A stretch of 64,000 bases of DNA from RUG12461 sp045661345 (GTDB taxonomy: Bacteria > Bacillota > Clostridia > Lachnospirales > Lachnospiraceae). The position numbers were made by a program, and so were the translations under genes. The stretch lies in contig JAZRFM010000033.1 of assembly GCA_045661345.1 (NCBI GenBank), forward strand, positions 3,283 to 67,282, in the 5' to 3' direction. The notes beneath the pieces were generated by a model. The model was not told the origin of the DNA, searched no databases, and saw nothing but the letters and a program-made list of their open reading frames with translations. Positions 17,104-24,190 of the stretch are shown here, one piece after another; position 1 is the stretch's first letter; each line of letters starts with the position of its first letter.

Positions 17104-17478
17104 CTATTTTATCTCATCTAACCATTTAACCGTTATATCATATACTTTCTTTATAGAATCCTTACGCACTACTTTTGCGGGATAATATCGACAGTCTGCT
17201 TCCCACTCAGTTATAACATACGCCTTATCTCTGATATAATCCGGGATCCCTATCCTGATACCTTTCTTATCGCATGCATTGATCAACTCGTAAATATCAT
17301 GTCCCCACAGATTTAATCCTGCAATCTCTGCTGCAAGCTTTATAGTCTTCTCTACTGCTTGCTGCATATGATACGCTGCTTGCAGTCTCATTGCTTTATC
17401 CTCAGCATTATAATATGATTCAACAAGCTTTAGATCCGCTTTGATCAACAATCTAAATTGTTTCTGTTCCCTGGTCAT
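17104..17478 (-). CDS. HEPN-domain toxin (type VII toxin-antitoxin)
   Basis: 124 residues, all helical. HMQQAVEKTIKLA, then GHDIYELI and CRYYPAK, follow the HEPN domain pattern (PF05168 type). HEPN proteins of this kind are usually ribonucleases or their relatives, neutralised by the partner MNT nucleotidyltransferase through nucleotidylation of a tyrosine. The ATG is inside the end of the MNT gene (26-base overlap) with GGAG upstream, so expression is coupled. Which protein is the toxin is taken from the family, not from this sequence. Confidence 0.82.
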   Translation of the reverse strand: MTREQKQFRLLIKADLKLVESYYNAEDKAMRLQAAYHMQQAVEKTIKLAAEIAGLNLWGHDIYELINACDKKGIRIGIPDYIRDKAYVITEWEADCRYYPAKVVRKDSIKKVYDITVKWLDEIK

Positions 17479-17806
17479 ATATTGTTACTCCGTCTTTTTT
17501 TATCTCTCTCCATAATTTGCTCTGCCGGACCATTCCGGTGTCCCGCTTGCCTCCGAAGGTAAGCACATCGAATTTTTGCGAGAAGCTTTCATATAAGTCG
17601 TTACGGAACATACGATATCTCTTGCTGCTCATCAGCTTTCCGGTTGTCATCTTGAGATCTTTTGACTCCACGTAAAGATCGATATCTGACCTTTTCGTTG
17701 CCTCACCTCTCGAAAAAGAGCCAAACAGTATGACTAACCCTAAAATATCTGTATACTTAACACATATTTCTTTAAGCTTTGAAACAATCTGATCTGTCTC
17801 GCTCAT
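17453..17806 (-). CDS. MNT-domain nucleotidyltransferase (antitoxin)
   Basis: 117 residues from the ATG at 17806, preceded by AGAAGG. An upstream start at 17863 is excluded because it would lie at the promoter's -10 box. The GSFSRGEATKRSDIDLYV segment carries the GSxxxG and DxD motifs of minimal nucleotidyltransferases. It should modify and silence the HEPN partner encoded directly after it. The promoter is at 17855-17883. Confidence 0.85.
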   Translation of the reverse strand: MSETDQIVSKLKEICVKYTDILGLVILFGSFSRGEATKRSDIDLYVESKDLKMTTGKLMSSKRYRMFRNDLYESFSQKFDVLTFGGKRDTGMVRQSKLWREIKKDGVTIYDQGTETI

Positions 17807-17854
17807 ATTGTACCTTCTTAATCTGTCATACATAACGATCACACTCTTATGTTT

Positions 17855-17883
17855 ATAGTACAATCCTTCATTCCCTCTGTAAA
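17855..17883 (-). promoter_or_regulatory. Promoter of cassette A, -35 box inside the inverted repeat
   Basis: On the minus strand TTTACA (17878-17883) and TACTAT (17855-17860) are 17 bases apart. The -35 box belongs to the repeat 17873-17898. Cassette B has the same arrangement. Confidence 0.7.
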
Positions 17884-17898
17884 GTATGAAATTGTCAA
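17873..17898 (+). repeat. Right inverted repeat of MNT/HEPN cassette A
   Basis: A 26-base sequence identical to 19604-19629, containing TGTAAAGTATGAAATTG. Its core is inverted relative to 17034-17072. The flanking bases differ between copies, so the repeat has sharp edges. Confidence 0.88.
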
Positions 17899-17934
17899 GG
17901 TTCTACGCCGCTTTCCGGTTATTCTATATATAAG

Positions 17935-17955
17935 CTGCCTGATCTTTTCAGGCAG
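17935..17955. other. Perfect hairpin in the spacer between the two cassettes
   Basis: CTGCCTGA and TCAGGCAG form an 8-base perfect stem around a 5-base loop. It has no T tract on either side, so it is not a clear terminator. Confidence 0.55.
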
Positions 17956-17971
17956 GTTATACCCACAAAAA

Positions 17972-18012
17972 AATCCCACTATAAAGCAATTTCATACTTT
18001 ACAGTGGGAGGT
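17972..18012 (-). terminator. Intrinsic terminator of MNT/HEPN cassette B
   Basis: On the minus strand the arms CCCACTGTAAAG and CTTTATAGTGGG pair around a 10-base loop and are followed by seven T bases. It lies about 30 bases after the last HEPN stop (18044) and is formed by the left inverted repeat itself. Confidence 0.78.
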
Positions 18013-18013
18013 T
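17975..18013 (+). repeat. Left inverted repeat of MNT/HEPN cassette B
   Basis: One base different from 17034-17072 over 39 positions. Core CAATTTCATACTTTACAG, inverted relative to 19604-19629. Confidence 0.85.
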
Positions 18014-18043
18014 TCCCGTTTATGAATATTAGATTTTCAGAAA

Positions 18044-18454
18044 TTATTCAGCTTGATGAATCCTTTTATCAAGGTATATCTCAATGGATCTGACAAATTG
18101 CTCCGCATTCGATATTTGTTCATCTACACGTTCCTTCGAGATTGCATAAAAATCGTTATAGTCACTTCCGCCTCTGGCCTCAAAAGCATCGCCTATCATA
18201 TCGGACATTTCCATGGGAAATATACCTGTTTTAACGTACTCTTTTCTGAAGTAGCCGATCACACCAGAGTGTCTTTTGAAATCCACTTCATCCATTGCCA
18301 ATACATTTCTAACCGCATGAAACATCGCGTAATATGAGCGGTTTGTGGCGGTTTCGTAATCTCCTCGTTGGATCTCGTTCTTTGCCGTTTCCAAGCATTT
18401 ACGTGCTTTTTCTATGCGATACTTTGCATAATCGATGCGTGTGTTTTCATCCAT
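18044..18454 (-). CDS. HEPN-domain protein, UPF0332-like (second toxin of cassette B)
   Basis: 136 residues from the ATG at 18454, which overlaps the preceding MNT gene by 8 bases (ATGGATGA). Helical, with RSYYAMFHAVRNVL and KRHSGVIGYF, the pattern of HEPN proteins of the UPF0332/COG1895 branch. It differs clearly from the other HEPN protein in the same operon, so the two pairs are not recent duplicates. It is the last gene before the terminator at 17972-18012. Confidence 0.82.
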   Translation of the reverse strand: MDENTRIDYAKYRIEKARKCLETAKNEIQRGDYETATNRSYYAMFHAVRNVLAMDEVDFKRHSGVIGYFRKEYVKTGIFPMEMSDMIGDAFEARGGSDYNDFYAISKERVDEQISNAEQFVRSIEIYLDKRIHQAE

Positions 18455-18803
18455 ACAAGACAATTCCTTCTCTTTCAACACTCTGATAAAACGGAACCAC
18501 CTTTAACCAACTGTCAAACTGGTTCTGGTCCTTTAATCTGACCGCCACATCAATATCATTTTCAAGACTTATTCTACTTCCAATACGATTGATGGAACTC
18601 CTCATCTTATCAAGTTCCTCTTCCCTGTTATCACATAGAACCATAATGTCTATATCGGACTCATCGTTAGCATCCCCTCTGGCATAAGAACCATACAAAA
18701 TAATCTTCTCTATTTTCAGGTCACTGCCATCCAGAAGAAGTTTTATAAGATGATCGGTGATACTCTTTAGCTCTTCTTTCGTCTTCTTTACCGGTCTATA
18801 CAT
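18447..18803 (-). CDS. MNT-domain nucleotidyltransferase (second antitoxin of cassette B)
   Basis: 118 residues from the ATG at 18803, which overlaps the preceding HEPN stop by 8 bases (ATGTATAG) and has GGAG 8 bases upstream; longer starts up to 18824 lack such a site. GSYARGDANDESDIDIMVL supplies the nucleotidyltransferase GSxxxG and DxD motifs. It should pair with the UPF0332-like HEPN protein encoded next. Confidence 0.84.
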   Translation of the reverse strand: MYRPVKKTKEELKSITDHLIKLLLDGSDLKIEKIILYGSYARGDANDESDIDIMVLCDNREEELDKMRSSINRIGSRISLENDIDVAVRLKDQNQFDSWLKVVPFYQSVEREGIVLYG

Positions 18804-19218
18804 GTTCGTCATCTCCAGCATCATACACTATGGATTTTGCCCACACGACAAACTCTTTTGCCATTTGAACCGCTTTTTCAGCGTGTCGTTCTTCCAGAAA
18901 CAGCTCATTAGGATACCGCATTGCTACTCCATACGGGGTGAGAATATCAGAATAATCGTAGTATTTTTCTTCTATACTCACCATATTTTTCAACTGGTTA
19001 AGCAGTAAAAATAGATCGTGTTTTTTGGGAATGCCGCCCTGGCTGCCTTTAAGCACAATGATTGACTTTACTGCTTTCTCCGCTGCTTGCTGACAATGAA
19101 AGCATATTATCTCCAACGGCTTCGGGTGATATGTGTTATATAAATGCTCGGCTACTCCAAGATCGTTTACCGCAAAGGACAACCACTCTTTTGCTTCTGT
19201 AATATACTCACTATCCAT
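18796..19218 (-). CDS. HEPN-domain protein (first toxin of cassette B)
   Basis: 140 residues, helical. FHCQQAAEKAVKSI, KKHDLFLLL and MRYPNE match the PF05168-type HEPN pattern. The ATG overlaps the MNT stop by 8 bases (ATGGATAG). The first MNT partner lies upstream and a second MNT/HEPN pair follows, giving an alternating four-gene array. Confidence 0.84.
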   Translation of the reverse strand: MDSEYITEAKEWLSFAVNDLGVAEHLYNTYHPKPLEIICFHCQQAAEKAVKSIIVLKGSQGGIPKKHDLFLLLNQLKNMVSIEEKYYDYSDILTPYGVAMRYPNELFLEERHAEKAVQMAKEFVVWAKSIVYDAGDDEHV

Positions 19219-19522
19219 ACAAGAGTACCCCCGTATTCAGCACTTCATTTTCAAGCCCGGCTTTATTCTTTCGGCTTTCAAAACGGCTTTCTGTACCGAT
19301 AATGATATCAATCGCCCGGCTGCGAACGGAACGGATGGACTTATAGGCTTCCGCTGTCAAATCAACAAGATTTTGCGTATCATCATTGACTATGATATAA
19401 AAGTCAAAATCACTATCTTCAGTGGCTGTTCCTCTGGCAAATGAACCAAACAGGTATATCTTTACAGGCGAAAGTTCGTCTATAAATCTCTCCTTTATCT
19501 GATTGATCTCTCTTTCCGGCAT
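19211..19522 (-). CDS. MNT-domain nucleotidyltransferase (first antitoxin of cassette B)
   Basis: 103 residues from the ATG at 19522 (AAAGAG about 9 bases upstream); a GTG start at 19564 is possible, since the promoter lies further upstream. GSFARGTATEDSDFDFYI carries the GSxxxG and D-D motifs of minimal nucleotidyltransferases. It is the first gene of the four-gene cassette and ends in Leu-Tyr-Gly, as does the second MNT protein. Confidence 0.82.
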   Translation of the reverse strand: MPEREINQIKERFIDELSPVKIYLFGSFARGTATEDSDFDFYIIVNDDTQNLVDLTAEAYKSIRSVRSRAIDIIIGTESRFESRKNKAGLENEVLNTGVLLYG

Positions 19523-19585
19523 TTTGTTTACTCTTTCGTACACTGGGTTAGTATAAAAATACACTATTTGCGTATTACTGATTTC

Positions 19586-19614
19586 ATATTACCCTCACCA
19601 GCACCCTCTGTAAA
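19586..19614 (-). promoter_or_regulatory. Promoter of cassette B, -35 box inside the inverted repeat
   Basis: On the minus strand TTTACA (19609-19614) and TAATAT (19586-19591) are 17 bases apart, the same geometry as in cassette A. Confidence 0.72.
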
Positions 19615-19629
19615 GTATGAAATTGTCAA
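19604..19629 (+). repeat. Right inverted repeat of MNT/HEPN cassette B
   Basis: Identical over 26 bases to 17873-17898. It lies 19 bases before the end of the exporter ATPase gene and close to the change from AT-rich to GC-rich DNA. Confidence 0.88.
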
Positions 19630-19648
19630 TGTACACGGGGCGAATTAT

Positions 19649-21439
19649 TTATTCCGCCTTATTATGTTTTCCATATTCCCGGTACGCCGCACAGACTTCC
19701 CTCGGCGCCCCGTCCATCCTCAGTTCACCCTTCTCGATCCAGATCGCCCGGGTGCAATGGTTCATAATCGTATCCATCCCATGACTCACCATGAGAACCG
19801 TGCTGCCGCCATGGATCATCTCACTGATCCTGGCAAGGCTTTTCTTCCGGAAAAACTCATCACCGACGGAGAGTACCTCATCCAGAATCAGAATATCCGC
19901 AGCACGCCCGGCGGTTGCGATGGCAAAACCGAGGCGGCTCACCATACCGGAGGAGAAATTCTTGACTTTTTCCTCCATGAAGCCGGAGAGCTCCGCAAAA
20001 GAGACGATCTCCTCATAATGGGCGTCCAGAAACTCCCTCGTATATCCGATAATGGAGCCGTTCAGATAAACGTTTTCATGCGCGGTCAGCTCCATATCAA
20101 AACCTGTCCCCAGGGTCAGGAGCTGCAGCCTCCTCCTGTCTACTCTGACTTCTCCCTCCGTGGGCCTCAGGGCACCGGAAATAATCTTTAGAAGGGTGGA
20201 TTTCCCGGAACCGTTAGTACCGATGATCCCCACCACTTCCCCTTTCTGGATGGAAAAGCTGACGTGGTACAGCGCGTACAGTCTCCGGTAGCGAACCTGT
20301 CGTTTGATCAGCTGGATCAAAAACTCCTTGAAACCGGATGCTTCCCCGGAGGACAGCTTAAACATCATCGTCACGTCCCGTACATCTACGGCCGGCGGAT
20401 TTGTAATATCCAGCAGCTTCTGTATGGAAGGAAACGTCTCCTGACTTGTACCGGTCTGAGGGATCGCCCCCGTTGCGTCGTCTGCTTCCGGCTCTGCCCT
20501 GGACTGACCTGCCTCCTCTGCCTCTTCTGCCTCCTCCTGCCCGGATTCCTCCTCCGGTTCCTCGTCAAAATGCAGGAATTCCAGATCCGAATCCTCATCG
20601 TACGTGATGTGGATCTCTTCTTCCGGTTTTCTCTGCTTTCGCTCCTTCCGTTTCCGGACGATCCTGGCGATGGAGAAAACCACCACATTGACTGCCACAA
20701 TGAACGCAATCAACCCCAGGAGCAGGACGACATAACTGTTGAAAAAAATCGAGGTCTTCGGAGCGTTTGTACCGGTCTCGGTTTCGACCACGGTTGTGCT
20801 CTCCGTGGCGATCTCCCCCGATACGTCGATGGATTCCGCAGTGTCGGTTCCCGTCAGATCGATCTTCCCCGGATGGGAGGTCTGTGTTTCCCCGGTCTGC
20901 TCTCCGCCGTTTCCGGCATTCAGAAGATCCGGCGGATAGGACGGCTCCCGCAGCTCCTGCTCGGCGCGTGTTTCTTCGCGAAGCAGCCCCGCTGCTGCGG
21001 AGGCATTTGCAGGGACAGAGACGTCTTCTTCCTCCGCCTCCTCTCCATCTTCCTCCGCAACTTCGTTTTCTTCTGCGCCTTCGCCCTGCACATGCACCGG
21101 TGCCGCTCCCATAACCGCAACCTCATAGGCGCCGCTGTCGTCCGGCAGATTCACGGACGCAGAGCTGACGGATATGGCAGTATCTCCTCCCTGTTTCGCC
21201 TGAAAGGTCAGCCAGTATTTGACCTCCGGATTTCCGCTGTTGCCGGAAAGGGTAAGCACACCGTTTTGCGCGTCAACGGCGTCTGCTCCGGACACATAGG
21301 TCAGAACAGCCGGATCATAGTTAATCGTGACATAATAGGTTCCCGCTCCGCCGTCTGTATGGATATATGCACCGATCGGAAAGCTCTGTCCGTTCTCGAC
21401 CGCATATCCTTCCGATCCAAATGTGACTGCTGCACTCAT
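19649..21439 (-). CDS. wzt: Polysaccharide ABC exporter ATPase with N-terminal cohesin-like domain
   Basis: 596 residues, far longer than a usual Wzt/TagH. Residues ~1-118 look like a cohesin fold (ITINYDPAVLTYVSG-type strand, a GVLTLSG strand and a late 'GDTAISVSSASV'). A Glu-rich and Ser/Thr-rich linker follows, one membrane segment at ~236-258 with RKRKERKQRK behind it, then an acidic linker. From ~350 there is a Wzt-type ATPase: Walker A GTNGSGKST (407-415), signature FSSGM (495-499), Walker B ILILDE and His553. Positive-inside places the cohesin part outside, although no cleavable signal is visible. It should power glycan export with the permease gene 4 bases upstream. Confidence 0.88.
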   Translation of the reverse strand: MSAAVTFGSEGYAVENGQSFPIGAYIHTDGGAGTYYVTINYDPAVLTYVSGADAVDAQNGVLTLSGNSGNPEVKYWLTFQAKQGGDTAISVSSASVNLPDDSGAYEVAVMGAAPVHVQGEGAEENEVAEEDGEEAEEEDVSVPANASAAAGLLREETRAEQELREPSYPPDLLNAGNGGEQTGETQTSHPGKIDLTGTDTAESIDVSGEIATESTTVVETETGTNAPKTSIFFNSYVVLLLGLIAFIVAVNVVVFSIARIVRKRKERKQRKPEEEIHITYDEDSDLEFLHFDEEPEEESGQEEAEEAEEAGQSRAEPEADDATGAIPQTGTSQETFPSIQKLLDITNPPAVDVRDVTMMFKLSSGEASGFKEFLIQLIKRQVRYRRLYALYHVSFSIQKGEVVGIIGTNGSGKSTLLKIISGALRPTEGEVRVDRRRLQLLTLGTGFDMELTAHENVYLNGSIIGYTREFLDAHYEEIVSFAELSGFMEEKVKNFSSGMVSRLGFAIATAGRAADILILDEVLSVGDEFFRKKSLARISEMIHGGSTVLMVSHGMDTIMNHCTRAIWIEKGELRMDGAPREVCAAYREYGKHNKAE

Positions 21440-21443
21440 GTTT

Positions 21444-22271
21444 CTATAGTTTCTGCATTACCTTGTTTTCGTTTGTCTTAAAAATCAAGAGCCCCACAAC
21501 CAGGCTTCCGAGACTCCATGCCACAGCTTTCACCCACTCGATCGGGGCAGGAACTGTTCCCTCCAGAATGCTCTGTCTGGCAAAAGCAATCATCACATAG
21601 ACCGGATTTACCCCGATCACCCGCTGCATGGCTTCCGGCAGCATATCCACCGGATAAAAGATCGCGGAAAGATACATCAAAAACGTCAGGAACACTCCGT
21701 AAAGATAGCGGATATCCGCAAAAAACACATAGGCCGTGGCCAGCGCATATCCGATCCCCATGGAAAAAAGCACCATCATGATCACGGCCACAAAAAAAAG
21801 CGGCATGACCGGATTCAGCGGCACCTGAAATACCAGCAGCATCAGCACATACGCGATACAGGTATAGATAAAATTCACCATCGCGGTGTAAATCCTGGAA
21901 AGCATAAACACCTGCTTCGGCAGCTTCGCCTGCAAAAGCAGATTCCGGTTGTCCACCAGCGCCGTCATGGATGCCGTTGTCGAGGTCTGAAACAATGTCC
22001 AGAAAATCTGTCCGGTCAGGTAGTAAATCGGAAAATTCTGGATGGAGCGGCGGAACATGGTGGAAAACACCATGGAGATCACCACCATGGAAAGCAACGG
22101 ATTCAGAACACTCCAGATGATTCCCAGTACACTCCTGGCATACTTCCTTTTGATCTCCCGCCCGGTCATCTCCCGGATGGCAAAGGCATATTGACGAAGC
22201 TTATACCATGCGACGGAGCGCTTTATAAAGCTGAGACGCTCCCTTATAGATTCGTTCCTCTCTGAGTGCAC
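21444..22271 (-). CDS. wzm: Polysaccharide ABC exporter permease
   Basis: 275 residues with about six hydrophobic segments and the ABC-2 signature region REIKRKYARSVLGIIWSVLNPLL near the N-terminus, typical of Wzm/TagG permeases. It exports lipid-linked polysaccharide across the membrane with the ATPase encoded 4 bases downstream. The GTG start at 22271 has AGAGGG upstream and overlaps the HAD-like gene by 71 bases in another frame; a later start is possible. Confidence 0.9.
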   Translation of the reverse strand: MHSERNESIRERLSFIKRSVAWYKLRQYAFAIREMTGREIKRKYARSVLGIIWSVLNPLLSMVVISMVFSTMFRRSIQNFPIYYLTGQIFWTLFQTSTTASMTALVDNRNLLLQAKLPKQVFMLSRIYTAMVNFIYTCIAYVLMLLVFQVPLNPVMPLFFVAVIMMVLFSMGIGYALATAYVFFADIRYLYGVFLTFLMYLSAIFYPVDMLPEAMQRVIGVNPVYVMIAFARQSILEGTVPAPIEWVKAVAWSLGSLVVGLLIFKTNENKVMQKL

Positions 22272-23319
22272 AATTTTGCCCTCTTCCTTTGGCAGAGCGT
22301 ACGATGCTGCCTTCCTGCCATCCGCTCTCCCGAAACCTCTTCTTCCCCTGCAGCTTCCCTGTGATGCGGGGCAAAAGTCTTACGGATCTCATTTCCTCCG
22401 GGCTCCAGAGAATTGCCAGATCCCGCAGGTGATCCCCCTCCACACCCTCGTCAAACTGCATCCTGCCAAAGGCTTCCACCTCTGCTTCCGTCGGGTGTCC
22501 CATCAAAAGAGACAGAAGGTGATAAACGGATCGTAGTCTCCTTTTTGCAGTGCGTCCGCTGATCCCCTGTTTTATGCCTCTCTTCTCCGCATGATGCAAA
22601 TAACGCTCCAGTACCCCGGCAAACCTCCGGATACTTCCGCCATTCGGGTTTTCCGCACTGCTGCGCGGCTGTATTTCGTCAGACACTGTTTCGTATCCGA
22701 CAGTCATTCCCTCCGGGGCGGAGCAAACCGTCTCAAACAGGCAAATGGAAAACCTTGTCTTTCTTCGGATATCCCGGTAGGGGCGAAAGTAAAAGCACTG
22801 ATAGCTCTTCTCCTCAGCTCCCCGGGGCAGCTCATAGATCCCAAAATAAAAACCGGGGATCTTTTTCCCGATCAGGTTTTCCAGACTCATTTTCGTGGTG
22901 CCGATCCACCCGCTGTCTACAATGCCATAGGAGATCTCCTCGTACAGTCCTTCCTGTCTGAGGTATGCAAGACACTCTGCGGAGCCTTCGTAGAGGGTTT
23001 TTCTGGAAACGCAAAGATACCGGATTTCCAGATCCGCTCCCGGCTTCTGCCGGAGGAAGGACGCGGCCCGCATCCACAGCCACCCGTCTCTCGCCAGGAA
23101 ATACAATCTCTTTAACCCTGCCTGTTTTGCCGAGCGGAGCACCCAATCCACAAAGGACGTGATCACAGGCGCAAACACATGCAGAAACAACAGCTCCTGT
23201 TTTGTTTCGCAGCACCCTTCCAGAAGGCAGTCATACAAAGGTTCACAAAGAGCCGGCTCTGTTCGCAGATACCATCTGTATCGCGCCAAACGCTCCCGGA
23301 ACGCGTTCTCCCCGTTCAA
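22201..23319 (-). CDS. HAD-superfamily-like protein of polysaccharide loci
   Basis: 372 residues from a TTG start with GGGAGG 9 bases upstream. The N-terminal LKRLYFLARDGWLW motif is typical of COG5610-type predicted HAD hydrolases beside glycosyltransferases, and IVDSGWIGTT follows in the middle. A canonical DxDGT motif is not seen, so catalytic activity is uncertain. It overlaps the GT2 gene upstream and the permease downstream by more than 70 bases each, which implies tight coupling in one operon. Confidence 0.6.
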   Translation of the reverse strand: MNGENAFRERLARYRWYLRTEPALCEPLYDCLLEGCCETKQELLFLHVFAPVITSFVDWVLRSAKQAGLKRLYFLARDGWLWMRAASFLRQKPGADLEIRYLCVSRKTLYEGSAECLAYLRQEGLYEEISYGIVDSGWIGTTKMSLENLIGKKIPGFYFGIYELPRGAEEKSYQCFYFRPYRDIRRKTRFSICLFETVCSAPEGMTVGYETVSDEIQPRSSAENPNGGSIRRFAGVLERYLHHAEKRGIKQGISGRTAKRRLRSVYHLLSLLMGHPTEAEVEAFGRMQFDEGVEGDHLRDLAILWSPEEMRSVRLLPRITGKLQGKKRFRESGWQEGSIVRSAKGRGQNCALREERIYKGASQLYKALRRMV

Positions 23320-24190
23320 AAGAAACTGCCTCCCCCTTCTGTGTCTCTATCTGGATTCTTTCTTTTTCTCTCATGCCCTTGCTTCGCTTGATCCAGGCAA
23401 GGACAGGTGCCGGCAGAAGGCAGGATACCAAAGGCCGCATCACGAAAAGCCACCCGAGGGGAAACAGGCTCCCCATCTCCCGGTAGCTGTGGTAGCGCAT
23501 CTTCGCTTCATTCCATCTCGTGTGGAGGGTCCGTTTGCGATAGGACTCCTGTGTCTCCCGGTAGAGAAACAGGGGCTCCTGCAGATTGCATCCCTGCAGA
23601 CCGCGGTTCCTCAGATGCAAAAAGATCTCATAGTCCTCGCAGCGCAGCACCTCTTCTGTCTCCAGATATCCGCGCCCTTCTTCAAAAAGCGATGCGCGGA
23701 ACATCACCGAGGGATGAATAAACGGGGAATAGCGGAGATAATCCGTCATACCGGGGTTATACGGCATCTTTCGTTCTCCCCAGATCCCGTTTTCATCAAA
23801 CAGCTGCGCATTCGTCCCGCACCATCCGTATTCCGGGTGGGCATCCAGAAACGCCGCCTGTTTTTCCAGACGTGTCGGTGCGGAAATATCGTCTGCGTCC
23901 ATCCGGGCGATATACTTCCCCTTTGCCAGCCTGATGCACGCATTCAGGGAAAAAGCGAGTCCTCTGTTTTTCTCTCTTCCCGCAATGATGATCCTGTCAT
24001 CCAGTCCGTCCAGCTCCGCCACATTATCCGATGCGACCCCCTCCGATCCGTCATCCCAGATAATGAATTCAAAATCACGGAAGGTCTGACTCAGGATGCT
24101 GTCCACAGACAGACGCAATGCCTTAGCGTCGTACTGGTTGTACACACCCATAATGACAGAAATGGAAGGCTGTTCTCCTCTGCTTTTCAT
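23243..24190 (-). CDS. Family 2 glycosyltransferase
   Basis: 315 residues. VIMGVYNQYD, IIWDDGS and the metal-binding MDADD define a GT-A family 2 enzyme, and EDYEIFLHL supplies the ED motif with the likely catalytic base. A weakly hydrophobic stretch (about 250-270) near the C-terminus may touch the membrane. Its start overlaps the GT4 gene by 4 bases. It probably adds a sugar to the glycan exported by the adjacent ABC pair. Confidence 0.9.
   Translation of the reverse strand: MKSRGEQPSISVIMGVYNQYDAKALRLSVDSILSQTFRDFEFIIWDDGSEGVASDNVAELDGLDDRIIIAGREKNRGLAFSLNACIRLAKGKYIARMDADDISAPTRLEKQAAFLDAHPEYGWCGTNAQLFDENGIWGERKMPYNPGMTDYLRYSPFIHPSVMFRASLFEEGRGYLETEEVLRCEDYEIFLHLRNRGLQGCNLQEPLFLYRETQESYRKRTLHTRWNEAKMRYHSYREMGSLFPLGWLFVMRPLVSCLLPAPVLAWIKRSKGMREKERIQIETQKGEAVSFERGERVPGAFGAIQMVSANRAGSL

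Noticed and set aside
17864..17898. TTGACA in the inverted repeat as the -35 box of the cassettes
   Set aside because: No -10 box lies 16-18 bases downstream in either copy, whereas TTTACA has one at exactly 17 bases in both.
17031..19629. CRISPR-like reading of the repeated sequences
   Set aside because: Only a few copies in alternating orientation with kilobase-scale coding cargo between them; no regular spacers or cas genes.
20264..21481. 405-codon open frame on the plus strand
   Set aside because: Antisense to the cohesin-exporter ATPase; Cys/Arg-rich sequence with no family resemblance.
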